From Sindora glabra (taxonomy: Eukaryota; Streptophyta; Magnoliopsida; Fabales; Fabaceae), in the NCBI GenBank assembly GCA_020226215.1, contig CM035235.1:44607511-44671510 (forward strand): a DNA stretch of 64,000 nt. The letters are read 5' to 3'. Below, piece after piece: positions 47,600 to 59,800 of the stretch. The notes beneath the pieces are model-generated. The model made no database searches. It worked only from the letters and a program-made list of their open reading frames with translations, and was not told the DNA's origin. Each line of letters starts with the position of its first letter. Within the stretch, counting starts at the first letter, position 1. The position numbers were made by a program, and so were the translations under genes.

Positions 47600-49400
47600 G
47601 ATTTTTTCTCTAATTTCCTTCTTAATAGTGAACTTAATCACTACTAAATAGATCCAATTTGACTTATATCATTATTTGTAATAGGTCTTATCTACAACAC
47701 TAGACTCATGTAATAGATTAGCCGGCTTCGGTTCTCTAAGAGCTAAATTCTACTTAGATATTATCAGGTACATGTTCAAATACTCTCTCCATTCATCATA
47801 GTTTGTTCTATTAAGAGTCCTCACCACAAATAGTTGTTGAAAGATCAAGACTGATGCAATAGGATTAGGAAATTATTAATTATGCGTGCACAACATAATT
47901 ATAACACAAGATTGCCAATTAAATAAATCAATCAAACAACTATTTAACAAAGTGGTATCAAAATTACATGTACTATATGATTTGGCTTGTACAAGAGTCT
48001 ACACAAAAATGTAATCAATATAACCATACTGATAGGGTACAAGAAATATTGAAACATTATAATTACTGCATGCCTTTTCTAAGGAGTCTAAATCCTAAAA
48101 TTATATTAACAATGTCACACCGATAGGGTGTATGCATCATCAATGTAACATGATCCTAAATATCCCAAAAGGATAATATTTTATGAAAAATAGTCTTATT
48201 ATATCCCTAATCTATCACTAGTGTGAAATAAATAGCTTTAGGTGTCTTTATATGTACTAAATTACATAATTAAGGGTCAAAATTTATCTAATATACCTAT
48301 ATTAGGGAGAGTGACAGCACACCAATCTCAAAAAAAAATATGAAGAATGTCCATGGATTTTCTCAGGCCAAAATTCCAAAAATAAAATATATTTCTAAAC
48401 AATATAAACTTTACAAAACTCAAAATAAATATTTATTATCCTCAAAAAATTCTAGAAAAATTACTTAGAGCTAGAAAATGAAATTCTACACAACCACGTC
48501 AAAAATGGGTGCGAAACACCAAGCACGTGATCAAAACGTGTCACACGTGCCAAGGCTTGTGCATGGGCTTCGCTTCAAAATAGAATGTCAACTGACTGGT
48601 GCGTGATACACATGCGCAACACAAGCACGTGGCTCACGTGCAATTCTTGACTGGTTAAAAAATGATCTTGCAGGGTGCGTGCATTCCAAGCGCTTATAAC
48701 GCGTGTATCTCACACGCTGCAGAATGGTGCATGATTAGCGTGTGCCTTTCACGCGCACATGTAGCGCGTGGTTCCCATGCACGCTGGCTGCATCAACAGT
48801 TTCAGCTTCCTCTTCCTCTTCCATTTGATTTTCAATTTTCCGCCATTAATGAGTTTTTAAGCTCCAAAAAGTTTTATTTTTTTAGCCTCTTTTTATAACA
48901 AAAAATTTTATCTAACCAATTTTTACCATAGATTCATTTATTACTTAGAAGGAAAAGCTTCAGAACTGTACTATTTATGTTCATAAATTTTTCAAAAAAA
49001 AAAATTCAAACCGATGCACAATAAACAAGAAATTAGAATATAATTAAACAATAATATAATATTCCAAATGTGTACAAAAACAAGATTCATACACCAGCCA
49101 AAAAAAGGCTTCAAATTTTTTTCGATCTATGGTTATAATATTTTTTGGAAAAAATCCAAACTTTAATCCACAACATTCATGGATTTTCAATATAATCAAA
49201 CCACAAAATAATATTCTCATTGGACATAATATCAGGATTCAAGATTTCATCAAAAGAAAAAAATAGATCCATTGTTCTAGAATTAAAATTTTCCAATTTA
49301 TGGCAATTCCAAGTACGAAACTAAAACAAAAAATCGGGAATTTCATGAATTTGCCAAGATAATTAAAATTGTTCATAATTATATAATTCATACTGTCAAC
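47600..49400 (-). pseudogene. Copia-1 gag and leader zone, degenerate
   Basis: This is the zone between the PBS-like site and the protease, where gag is expected. No long frame survives. The part at 48,480-48,860 is distinct: it is GC-richer with repeated CACGTG and GCGTG words and may be leader or inserted sequence. Confidence 0.45.
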
Positions 49401-49403
49401 ATA

Positions 49404-49414
49404 CTCTAATACCA
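49404..49414 (-). other. Primer-binding site of Copia-1 (initiator-Met tRNA type)
   Basis: On the minus strand TGGTATTAGAG follows the LTR end (...TTCCAACA, then AA). It differs by one base from the common TGGTATCAGAG. It fixes the element's orientation. Confidence 0.75.
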
Positions 49415-49416
49415 TT

Positions 49417-49897
49417 TGTTGGAAGTATGAATTAAAAATCCTAAAATATATAATTGATCATAACAAAATTATGAGCGTACCTAGTGTATAATTTGATGAG
49501 GCCATAACCGATCTATATGATGATGATAAGTAAAATTACAACCTACTTCGCCCCCTTAGGTTATCTAGATAAAGAGGAAAGGGAGAGAAAAAATTTTAGA
49601 GTGGGAATCCTTATTTTTCAGTATCAAAATAATAACTCTGATATATCTATTTAATGTCAGACTTGTGATAGGAAACTACTGATCACTAAAGGGTTGTAAG
49701 TTGGGACCTCTACCCATATGGGCTTATGTATGATCCAACTTATCATGGATCATATACATTAAATCAGGGTCCGATCTGTTCTATGCTTAATGTTAAAATA
49801 CAAAACTAATTACTAAAATAAATATTCCAATAATTAATTAATGCTAATCCATATAATATTTCTAATAAAATTAATTATTTAATTTTTAAATACAACA
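49417..49897 (-). repeat. Copia-1 5' LTR (right), intact
   Basis: 481 bases, starting TGTTGG and ending CAACA on the plus strand (TGTTG...CA in element orientation). It pairs with the split left LTR. Near 49,680 it shows the uninterrupted form of the site into which the CACTA element inserted. Confidence 0.88.
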
Positions 49898-50731
49898 AGG
49901 CAAAGTTAGCAATCTGACGCCTTGAATTAGCTTCATACACTTAATCTATACTAATGATTAAGAATATAGAAAAAAATAATAATCTCACATGATATCCATC
50001 CAACATGACTGAACCATATAATATGATGCGTCAACAATGAAACCAGATATCAAACGTTCTCCCTTGGTTAATTATAATTTACATTTACAATTTACAATAA
50101 ACAAAAACCATAAAAATGTCACTTTAACAACATATCAGGGAAAAAAATATATGGAAACATGTCATCACTTAGAATTAAATAAAATCATTTTGATTTAGAA
50201 TTTATTATAGTTATAATTTTCAAACAAATAACAAATGACAAGGTTAGATATCCTTTCCTAATTTTTCTAGATACCCTTGTTACTAGATTTTGCTTTCCCA
50301 TTTGGATGGTTAAAATGCTTAACCAAAGCAGGAGAACTAATGCAGAGGCAAAATAAAAATTACCTCAGCAAAGAAAGCTATAATCCAAATATTCTAATGC
50401 AACAAAAACCAAAGTTGTCGACAAGAACCAGAAGAAAGAGTAAACATCATCTAAGCATGACACCGAACCACTATTCTTTTTAGTGGTGAAATATCTTTTC
50501 CTCTGCTTTCTCTTTAAAAGCTGAAGATCATCCATTGCTTTCCTAATGATGCAAGGTGGAATTAATCTTCGAGACATGTCTGACCCAGCTAACAACCCCA
50601 AGCAACCTTGAAAACCTCATTGTTTATGCCTTTTGAAGGCAAATGAACCGATAAATCGTAACAACGCGAGGCCAAAAAAAAATCAAGGAAATGATGATGA
50701 TTGATGATGGGTATTTTTTAAATAAGAATAC
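49898..50731 (-). other. Region downstream of the small-gene model, with an exon-like frame
   Basis: Positions 50,365-50,601 on the minus strand hold an open frame with a basic stretch (LKRKQRKRYFTTKK) and then a hydrophobic tail. It could be 3' exon or untranslated sequence of the gene at 50.7-51.6 kb. The rest is AT-rich without recognisable content. Confidence 0.3.
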
Positions 50732-51640
50732 CATAGCTGAGCATCGAAACCAACGTACATAATAAGTCCAACATACGCGACTAAGAGACTAAAGATGGGA
50801 TCTGCAAGACCTCTACATTAAAAAATTTTACAATTACAACAAGAAAGCAACTAAAAATCATGATCCACTTTTATTTTACGTGTTGGTATTCAAAAGTTCA
50901 AGAAAATAAGCCAAAGGCAGAAAATTGCAATGAGTCGAACGGCCAGCTGACCGAGCTGAATCTTCTCACCTCTTAAAGGCGAGGACTGTTGCAGAAGCCA
51001 TTGTGACCTGTCCGTAAGAACATGCAGACAAGTTTGTGAGATTGACACTGGCAGCCCAAAATCCCAACTGGAGTATAAAAATCATTAAAATACCAGAGAT
51101 GAATATAGGATTAAGGAAGTAAAGTCATACAGATGAATGTTTTGGAGGAAATCCTCTAGACCTTCGACTGAGAAATGCAAAAAGAGATAGGAATAGGCAA
51201 ACCAATAGGATCAATGATGATACAAGAACAGAACAACACATAAACATACATAAGACTTAGCTCTCTCAATCTATCAAAAGATAACAAGGTTCGGGTTTTC
51301 TAGCAAGATTAAGCTAAAGTAAACAGGCAGGATAATAAATAATCTAGTAATCATTGAAGGAATGTGTCTTAAATCCATACCTAGTAGTCAATTGTTAGAT
51401 GGATGTCGGACTATTTGAATCCCCGAACCCTAAAATATTGAATGAATTAAAACCAATATTACCGAAAGAAAAGCAATAGAGAAAAATAGGGAGAAAAGTG
51501 AAACCGAATGAATTTAGGAGTTCAAGATTTAAAACCAAATTCGAGGGTGAAACGGCGTTTGCATTACGCGGGGTGATAACAAACCACCCAAACGATATCT
51601 GTTTGCAATTCTGTATTTGGGTGACAAATGGCATATAATC
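50732..51640 (-). CDS. Gene model for a small membrane protein with untranslated leader exons, unknown family
   Basis: Minus-strand exons: leader about 51640-51381 (CTAG|GTATGG donor), leader 51167-51131 (TCTCAG acceptor, CATCT|GTATGA donor), 51067-50970 (CCAG acceptor) with a start ATG at 51001 in the strong context ACAATGGCT, and 50812-50732 (AATGTAG acceptor, CTATG|GTATTC donor). Coding joins AG|A in frame, giving about 36 residues: MASATVLAFKR, then a hydrophobic segment (DPIFSLLVAYVGLIMYVGF) able to span a membrane. The end is unresolved. Reading through gives a stop 16 codons later; splicing to 'caaaag' near 50,640 gives a stop after four. No family is recognised. A transcribed non-coding locus is the main alternative. 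Confidence 0.4.
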
Positions 51641-51715
51641 GAATCATTGTGGTTGTAAGTCATTTACGTGCTCTTCAACAAACAACAGTAACGCCACAAC
51701 ATCTTCTGAGAATAA

Positions 51716-51884
51716 CAGGATTTAAATTGGGGTTGGCAATCGTAATATTGAAATTACGAATCATACAGTATAATGATTTTTGGCAATTTTATATTGCAAT
51801 GATGGTATTTTTTTTATTTTTTTCCTAATTTTTCTAATTATAACAAAATCGCAACTGCAACTGAAATTATAATTTAGAATCAAG
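51716..51884. mobile_element. hAT-type MITE, 169 bp
   Basis: The left end CAGGATTTAAATT and the inverted right end CTTGATTCTAAATT match with one small gap. Flanking 8-mers are GAGAATAA (51,708-51,715) and GAGAACAA (51,885-51,892), agreeing at 7 of 8. 'gcaactgcaactg' near the right end links it to the 30,491 family. It lies just upstream of the minus-strand small-gene model. Confidence 0.65.
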
Positions 51885-51971
51885 GAGAACAATAATAGCA
51901 AAAAACCGTTGTTGTTAATTATATTAAATTAATGGTTGTCGAGGGGTTGTCGTTGAAGTTAAAACCAACGT

Positions 51972-52010
51972 CAGGGGCGGATATATATATTTGCCCCTGT
52001 AAAAAAAATT

Positions 52011-52048
<38 letters not shown>

Positions 52049-52162
52049 TTAATGAAAATATTAAAATTAAAATAATATTTTTTATTTAAATATCTAATTG
52101 TTTTATAAAAATTTAAATATATATATACATGTATTTCCCTCACAAATCAAAATTTGCCACTT
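51972..52162. mobile_element. Candidate hAT MITE with CAGGGGCGGA end
   Basis: It starts CAGGGGCGGAT, a common hAT MITE terminus, with 'tttgcccctg' just inside. The inverted right end reads about AAGTGGCAAATTTTG. The 6-mer CCAACG lies next to both sides (51,965-51,970 and 52,164-52,169), perhaps the core of a decayed 8-bp duplication. A CT microsatellite sits inside. Confidence 0.4.
52015..52045. repeat. CT dinucleotide microsatellite
   Basis: About 31 bases of pure TC/CT repeat. Confidence 0.97.
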
Positions 52163-53325
52163 GCCAACGGTATGAATGCTATGCTTGGCCGAAACAGCAG
52201 TGCGCACTTGTGTGCCTGTGGCGAAGTGAGACTCACAGTACCAAGCATGAGTGTGAAGAGAAGGTACATGGGGATTGACGAAGTGACTAATGTCCAGAGG
52301 AAGACGAAGACCGAAAAAGATCAATGTAAGATGAAGTCTTGCGCGGATTTGTTTTGTTCTATTTTATTTTATTTCTAATAATTATTTTTTATTTATTAAA
52401 AGACGATAAAATAGGTAATTGGCTTAAAGTAAAATATTGTGTTTAAAAATTAAATTTTGTGAAATATAAAAGAAATAAAAGGTTTGTTTAATTAACTTTA
52501 TGAAATAAAATTAAAAAGGTCGTTTATTAATTAATTTAATGAAATAAAATTTCATTGTGCAAAATAATGTTTAGAAATATAATATAAAAATGAAATTTGA
52601 GAAGCAAAAAGTTAAAATTTAGCTTAAAAGATAAGTTTTCTGCAGTCTGGGAACCTTAAGAAAAATGCGCGTGGGAAACCTTTCCCAGGAAATTTATACA
52701 GATTTTTTAAAACATTATTATGTTTTATTTTAAAAAAATCTAATGAATTGAATAAAACAATTAATTTTATTTTCATAAATAAATATTTTAGTTCACAATT
52801 TATTTATTAATTGAAAAAAATATAAATAAAATACAATACAAATTATGATCAAGATATTTTCAACTTATACAACCATCCTGTGATTCAGCGGCACCCACTT
52901 TAAATACATTAGTTACCGCCCTTGGTCAACCGGCTTCATCTTCTACCCTTATAGTGCAACACATGCCGCACTCATATTGACCCTCATCAACATGGGCTTC
53001 TTTTTCTTCTACTCTCCTTGATCTACAAATATTGCAGCAACTTCATTTCTAATAAACAAGAATTTTTATTTGCACTCTTCATTTGAAGGGATGTTTCTCA
53101 GGATAATTCTTTAATCAACGGCTTCTTCTACAGTTGTGGTTCCTACGAAGAAATTCCTGTTTTAATCGGGAGCTGCTACATCAAATTAGTGGAGGCATCT
53201 TAAAGACGATTATCATCACCATCATGCTAACATATGGGGCTAGTGCAAGTACAAAACTTTTATAGATTACTATATGCATTCATAAAAAATGCAAGTACAT
53301 AAGTTTTAAAATCATATTTTATAGA
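52163..53325. other. Intergenic DNA, possible unrecognised gene debris
   Basis: Frames at 52,103-52,324 (minus) and 52,154-52,378 (plus) overlap and lack motifs. A GC-richer patch at 52,870-53,230 has interrupted frames on both strands and no recognised family. Confidence 0.35.
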
Positions 53326-53333
53326 AGTAAATA

Positions 53334-53837
53334 TTACGGATGCACAAGGGGCGGGACATATCTAAACTGGCTAGGTCTGCATAGGTTTGAGCCCATGTGA
53401 ACTTGTCTACATAGACTCGTATTTCTTGTGAGTCAAAAATAGTTGGCCCACTCCTCAAGCATAAGCCTGCTGCCTACCCATATTATTTGTAATTAATAAA
53501 TTGAATTGAATTAAGTTATTAAACGTTCAAGGTATTAAATCATTTATATTATAATTAAAAATATATATACTATATATAAAAGTAGTTGCCCACAAATTAT
53601 TTCATATAATTTGTAGTTTAGAAATTGCATTAAATTACCAAACCTTCAATGGATTGTTTTATTTTGCTTATAAACTAAAAATATTATATATATATGAGGA
53701 TAGGCCTATGGGCCTATTTGCATGAGCCATTCCATTTAAGCTTGTATTTTTTCTTACCTAAACTTTTAAGCCTACCCTACCTCATACCTACCCCATGCCC
53801 ATATTGCCTATGGGTTATGAGTCATTTCTACATCTTT
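53334..53837. mobile_element. Candidate non-autonomous hAT element, 504 bp
   Basis: Flanking 8-mers AGTAAATA (53,326-53,333) and GGTAAATA (53,838-53,845) agree at 7 of 8. The left end contains GGATGCACAAGGGGCGGG and the inverted right end AGATGTAGAAATGAC, weakly alike. The interior 'ggcctatgggcctatttgca' resembles words in the element at 18,700. The TIRs are poorly preserved. Confidence 0.4.
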
Positions 53838-53845
53838 GGTAAATA

Positions 53846-55919
53846 CAATAATTAATCTTGCATTTATACAAGTGCTAATTATTATTCTTTAAGCTTCATA
53901 ACTAGCACTACTAGTTTTTTATTTTTACTTTTATTATAATTATTCAACCCACCCTTTAATCATAACACTAAAATAAATGGTTGTAAAACGAATATATATA
54001 GTGAAAAAGCAAGCATACATTTCAAACTGTTAAGATGAAGTTTAACAATCAACTTAAATAATTTTCATTTATGCTAACATTGCAAGGGGATGTAAGAATG
54101 AATAATTATAAAAAAAGTAAAAACAAGGGCTAATAAAATTAGTTATAAAATTTTAGGTATATAATATTCTTCACTTTTATAAATGAGGGATTGAATGTTG
54201 TATTTACTCTATTCTACAATGTGATTTGGGATTCTTATATACAAAAAAGAAAATAGTTTAAGAATAGTATAGGCAACCCCAACATCGTCAAAATTTAGGC
54301 AAAATAATAAGAAAACAATTGATAAAATACACTTATCAATGACGGAAAGCATAGAAGATGCGATCACTTGGGTGTGTTACAATGTCATTACATAATTTTT
54401 TGGATTATGGCGAACTCAACTCACTATTGTGGTGAACTGGGAACCCCTCGTCATCATCCTTCCCTAAAATACAATTTTTGGGTTTTGAAAATAAAAAAAA
54501 AAATTCATTTTTCATGAATGCGAAAAACATTTGAGCGTGCCTTTCTAAATAAATATGCATATGCAATAAGAAGTCTATAATTTTCATGAGAATACTCACG
54601 ATCATGCTCTTTCAAAGAAAACATAAAGTAGGATCTTTTCTGATTAGTAGCTACTCACTAAAACATACGACTAGATCTTTCCTAGCTGTCTTTCTAAGTC
54701 ACACACCTTACATTCAATCATCACATAAGTAGATTATTGCACAACTAGCACCAGAACACATATAAATAGTACCTAAAATGTTAAGAAAAAGGGAGTGAGC
54801 AAACCACTGCTTGCTGAGTGGAGTCCACTTCAATCTTAGGTGAAAACCTTTTAAATCGTACCTTCCTTATACATAAACATAGTTATTTATGCATGCAACT
54901 ATATATCATATCACAATTTTATGTAATATCTTATATATTGGAAAATAATTAGAGTCTAAATAACATATATAGACTTTTTAAAACTTCAAAAACATTTACA
55001 AAACTCCTTTAGAGGCATAACTCTACTTTAATTGTTTAGTTTGTAAATAGTAACATATTGTTCTTTAACAATTTTATTGTTAATGAGAATATATTTATCT
55101 AATTATTTTATATTTTTTATTGATATTATTTTTAGAGACTAAATAATAAGTTGTTGTTCTTTGACAGTTTTGTTATTAATAAGACTCGATTAATCAATTT
55201 ATTTTAGATTTTTTGTTAATATTATTATTTAGATACCAAATAGCAATATATTACTATTTAATTTACAAATAGTGATATGTTGTTACTTAGCAATTTTATT
55301 ATTAATGAGACTTGATTTATCAATTTATTTTATCAAAAATTGGTAATTTAAATTAAAAAATAGAAAAAGATATGCAAATCACTTATAACTATTTCTAAAT
55401 ATTTTTAATGTGAATTTAACTAAATTTTAAAGGAGGTTTCTCAAAAAATAAATTCATAACAATGAAATTAATTCTATAATGCATTTATATATCACTAAAA
55501 ATAAAAAATTTAAATAGTTTATTATTGAAATTCGACTAAACTCTATTTTGTAAGGTTAGATATATATTTCTTTTTTTTCACTATTTCTTTTACTTTGTTG
55601 TATAAAAAATAATTGAGGGAAAAAATCACAATTACTTAATAACAATGCATTAAAAAAAAGAGGCAATCAATAAATGCATTGACAATTGAAAAATATAGGA
55701 AATCAATCAACCGTAAACACTAAACCAGGATTGAGATCTAAAATAGACAAACAAAGTATTAAACTTGAGGGAAAACAATAGAAAATTTCATATAAAAAGG
55801 ATAAAAATGAAAAATAATTTAAAAAGGTTATTTTAGAAATATAATAGAAATAATTTATAAAATCAGTACCTCTTTAAAATAAAAATCAGTATTAGCACCT
55901 CTTTGAAAGAAAATCTAGG
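53846..55919. other. AT-rich intergenic DNA
   Basis: No gene is recognised. It contains the three-unit repeat listed at 55,040-55,330. Confidence 0.45.
55040..55330. repeat. Degenerate tandem repeat, about 100-bp unit, three copies
   Basis: Each unit contains 'aaatagtaa' or similar, then 'gttgttctttgacagttttg' or variants, 'ttattaatgaga', and 'tcaatttattttat'. The units are diverged, so the array is old. Confidence 0.65.
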
Positions 55920-55922
55920 AAG

Positions 55923-56361
55923 TGGTATCACAATATAATTTACTAATAATAAAATAAAATGTAAAAGAGTCTAACCCAATATTAAAGTAATTGAATAGTT
56001 TGGATCTAGTGGTAATTTAGCCTAATATAGTAATAGGTGATTTTTGATAATAGATTAACCTAATATATAAATAAGAGTTGTTACTCTTAAACTCTATGAT
56101 TGATTCTGAATACTCTCCATCGGTGTCAAAAAGTCTTTGCAATCAAGTTCTCATCTTGGATTGATAAAAGTAGTAAATTTTTATTGAAGTTTGTGATCAA
56201 GATCGATCGTGAATCGTTTGTGGCCTGTGACAAATTCTGATTCCATATTCAACTCATAATGTACTCATCAGGTAACGATAAATTATTTTATTCATATTCA
56301 ATATTATTTTTTCACATGATTCAATTAAGATTATTATTTTAGAAAACTTTCATTTTTAACA
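55923..56361 (+). repeat. Copia-2 5' LTR
   Basis: It aligns with 62,269-62,732 through 'aataataaaataaaatgtaa', 'ataagagttgttactctta', 'gtgtcaaaaagt' and 'atgattcaatt'. It ends TTTTTAACA. The first about 20 bases are diverged from the other LTR, so the start is approximate. Confidence 0.8.
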
Positions 56362-56363
56362 AT

Positions 56364-56375
56364 TAGTATCAGAGC
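56364..56375 (+). other. Primer-binding site of Copia-2 (initiator-Met tRNA type)
   Basis: TAGTATCAGAGC differs at one base from the common TGGTATCAGAGC and lies two bases beyond the LTR end. Confidence 0.85.
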
Positions 56376-57940
56376 TAATAAATCATTTGAATTATATATA
56401 TTATTATGTGGATTAAAAAATCAAATTTTTATATTTTGAATTACATTATGTTTTGTGATGAATTATTCTAAATGAAAAATGCTATGAATGTCAAAGTTAT
56501 CTCATAATGCTCATATTATTTATTTTGTGCTTATTTATGTATTATTTTTGTTCCTTATGAATGATATGCACATTGTATAAATCAGAAATTTTTATATTAT
56601 TCATCAATATATTATATGTGTTTTTGGATGAATTGCATATGATTATTTTTTTTTGTGAATTTATTTATTTGTTTGTTTTTGACATGATAAATAACATGTT
56701 TTATTACAATGGTTTTGAGATCATTTCACTGCAAGTTTCATTTTTTTCTTCTTTTAGATATGAATACTAGTTTTCGTATATACGTGCCAGCATATAATTT
56801 TAATGTATGTAAACAAAAAGGTGGCATTCAAAAACCATACATGCATGTACATATATATGCTCAGAAATTGTATATGTTTATTTCAGTTAAACTTTTGTCC
56901 AGTATATAAATGTATCTATTGTTTACTATGAAATTGTATATGTACAAATCATCGTTATAATATATGAATATAATTTTGTCAAATATGTTTTTATTTTGGG
57001 AAATTTACAGTAATTTCAAAATTAGAAGTTTAATTTTCAAATCATTCCTTCTGTGTTTTTTTTTATTTTAATGATTTCTATTATTAAGGAAAATATATTT
57101 TGGCATTTGTAAGTGTTTAAATACAAAGTTTTTAAAGCAAAAGTCATTAAAACTCCCTTGTTGGATTTAGGAAAATTTTCAACATTGAAATGGATTTTAA
57201 ATGCAATTTTGCATTAAAAGCATTAAAATACATTAAAGCATTATTATGTCTCAAAAGATGCATCTAAAATGCATTTTTTAGGCTTCACTTTCAAGCTATT
57301 TTATTTTTTCATATTTTCTAGATTTTTTGAAATTAAAAATATTTTAATTATTTTCAAATATTTAATTTGTATACCTAACTAATTTTATTTTGGGTTAAAA
57401 ATTTTATTGTAATATTATTGCATTTTAACCTTCCACATATATTTTATGGAATTTTTTAACACTATTTGATCTATTAATTATTTTTCAATGTATATATATG
57501 TATAGGAAAATAATTTTAAAAAATAGTTTAGGCTTACGTTATACCATGAGATTTTATATAATTGTTAGCCACCTATTGTGTGCCCTAATTGCATAAAATT
57601 TTATTCATTTTTTAATAAAATGATATTTGGACTAAGGAGAGTATCATATTAATAATATTTTAATATCTTATTGGTATAATATTATTAATGTGATTTTTTA
57701 GTGATAACATAAGTGAAGGAATGAGTATTATATTTCTAAAATTTTTATCACCCTATTAGTATTAAAATTTTAGGAATATAATATTTAGTCCTTATATTAT
57801 ATTATAGGATCTTTAATACCCCACCGATATTAGGCCTTATAGTATAATGTTAAGCTCAATTACATAGTTTAATGAGAAAATTTTCTAGTATGATTAAGGT
57901 CAAACATGTGTTAATATTTCAAAATTTGTTTTCCATCTCC
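56376..57940 (+). other. Copia-2 leader, unusually long and AT-rich
   Basis: About 1.5 kb separates the PBS from the first gag frame. No motif is seen. Frames at 56,561-56,909 look like chance. An insertion into the leader is possible but no ends were found. Confidence 0.5.
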
Positions 57941-57947
57941 TTTACCT

Positions 57948-58540
57948 ATGCAATTAATTGCTTTTAAGATGTTTAATGGGATGAATCATGAGGATTGGGC
58001 TAAATTATTGAAGCTATATCTAGTAATCTTTAACCATGATCTAGTGATTAGGGAAACAAAACCTCAAATTAATACTAAGTCCACAGTAGATCAAAAGAAT
58101 CATAATAAAAATTGGATCTACTTTAATAAAGTGTGTTTGATGGTAATGAAGTACACAATGGACAAAATAATAAGAGAGAGCATTCCTGATATGATAAAAG
58201 CAAAAGAGTTCCTAGATTTTGTAATAAAAAGGAATAAGAAGTTCAATAAGGCTGAGAAGGGATGATATCTTTCATTACTTGGGAAATCAATGTATGCTGG
58301 TCTAGATTAGTTAATTATTGCATCAAGCTAAAAAATCATGCAAGTTGATGTAAGAGAAATTTATTTGACTTGGCATGTACTAGATTCTCTTCTGCCTCGA
58401 TTTGATGTTCTAAAAACATCTTATAATACTAAAAAATTAGAATACACTATTAATAAGTTGATTTCCATTATTAAATAAATAGAGGAAGAAATGAAGAAAG
58501 GAAAGGCTTAAGTAGTTAATTATACCTCTCATGGCACACA
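57948..58540 (+). pseudogene. Copia-2 gag remnant
   Basis: The first frame (57,948-58,265) begins around FNGMNHEDWAKLLKLYL, as in the Copia gag N-terminus (substrate-like 'L.G.NY..W...'). It continues after a stop at 58,263 with decayed text including LPPRFD-like 'LPRFDVLKTS'. A zinc knuckle is only hinted at near 58,700 (CFKYKK). Structural coat protein; not intact. Confidence 0.75.
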
Positions 58541-58799
58541 TTTAGATCATGGTAGAAGGTTTAATCAGAAAGATAGTAAGGGACATTATAAAGATAGGAG
58601 GAAAAAGGGTGAGAAAGGTGAATCTAGTGAATAATAGTGCTATAAGTCAAACAAGGCTCAATTTAAGGGTAACTACAAATTTTGTAAGAAATATAGAGAT
58701 GAAAAAATAGAGTGTTTTAAATATAAAAAAACAAGTTGAGAAAAAAAAGAAAGGCACCCATCTTGCTTTAGTCTACTCTAAATCAAACATTGTTGATGT

Positions 58800-59080
58800 A
58801 CCATTGAATTCTTGGTAGTTAGATACTAGTGTGACTATTCATATGACTAACTATTTTCATGTGCTAACAAATTTGAGAAAATCAAATGAAAGAGAGCTGA
58901 TTGTGAGACTTAAAAATGGAGATAGAGTTGAAATGGAGCATATAGGATTAGTGAAGGTGAAATTGAAGACTAGACATGAGCTTTCATTGAATAATATAAT
59001 TTATACGCCTTCTATGAGAAGGATTTTAATTTCAGTTGTTGCTTTTGATTATATTGGATACTCTTGTTATATTGAAAATT
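58800..59080 (+). pseudogene. Copia-2 protease remnant
   Basis: 'NSW*LDTSVTIHMTN' is the Copia retropepsin active site. A TAG stands where Trp is expected, and the catalytic Asp-Thr is kept but Gly is replaced. Downstream, LSLNNIIYTPSMRRILISV matches the conserved tail of this region. Confidence 0.85.
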
Positions 59081-59224
59081 GAAAAGTTGAATTATTTTAT
59101 AAATTTTCTATTATTGGTACTAGTTCTATGTGCAATGAATTATGCGAAGTTGATTTAGATCTTGATTTCATAAATTCAATAAACTATGTTGTGCGCAAGA
59201 GAAGGATTTGAATTGATGAAAGAT

Positions 59225-59800
59225 CTTATGTGTTATGGTATAAACGGTTAGGACACATCTTTGAAGGAAGAATTTAGAGATTTGTGAAGGGAGAAGTATT
59301 TCAAGATTTGGAGTTCTTAGATTTTGAAACATATGTAGATTGCATTAAAGGAAGACTTACAGTTAGAGTTAGAAAAGGTAAAAGAAATAAAAAGGAGAAT
59401 GTTCTTAAACTAATCTATACTAACATTAGTGGGTAAATAAATAAAATGCATTAATTATAATAGAAGTGGTGAGTATTATGGTAGATATGATGAAATTGAA
59501 AGAAACCTTGATCTTTTTATGAGATATCTACAAGATTATTGAATTCAAGCAAGTTACACTGTGCTTAGCACACTGAAGTAAAACAAAATTGCAAAAAGGA
59601 GGAATAGAACTTTTATAGACATGGTGAGATGCATGCTAGCCCATACTTCATTTCCAAAATTCTTATGGGGTGATGTATTCAAAACAACAACATGCATTCT
59701 AAATTAGGTTTCTAATAAGTTAGTACCTAAGATCTCTTACAAATTATTATATGATAAGAACCCTAGTTTGTAGCTTTTTTAAGTTTAGGGTTGCAAGGCT
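59225..59800 (+). pseudogene. Copia-2 gag-pre-integrase and integrase remnant
   Basis: KRLGHI and DFETYVDCIKGRLT represent the zinc-binding GAG-pre-integrase segment. YGRYDEI, then AKRRNRTFIDMVRCMLAH and FLWGDVFKTT, follow the order of the integrase core. Several stops and at least one indel interrupt it. Confidence 0.82.

Larger units (their letters stand above)
33635..49897 (-). mobile_element. Copia-type LTR retrotransposon (Copia-1), minus strand, interrupted by a CACTA element
   Basis: Two LTRs in direct orientation frame this unit. The PBS-like site beside the right LTR, the protease motif and the RNase H frames all read on the minus strand, so the right LTR is the 5' LTR. Working downstream from it there is a leader and gag zone (49.4-47.6 kb), protease (47.58 kb), gag-pre-integrase and integrase remnants (about 47.3-46.6 kb) and then repeated RT/RNase H blocks (46.5-43.85 kb). 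Most of integrase and the catalytic RT core are missing. Flanking 5-mers gggta (33,630-33,634) and aggca (49,898-49,902) differ at two positions, so the target duplication is decayed or misplaced. A 9.07-kb CACTA element lies in the left LTR. Confidence 0.85.

Noticed and set aside
48662..48898. 78-codon plus-strand frame in the GC-rich island
   Set aside because: It lies antisense to the Copia-1 leader and has no motif. The open frame follows from the repetitive GCGTG words.
33630..49902. gggta and aggca as the 5-bp target duplication of Copia-1
   Set aside because: Two of five positions differ. Both differences are transitions and could be decay, but this is too weak to claim.
52103..52378. 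Overlapping frames on both strands with some GC-richer text
   Set aside because: Neither has a recognisable motif, splice support or preferred start context. They adjoin a MITE candidate.
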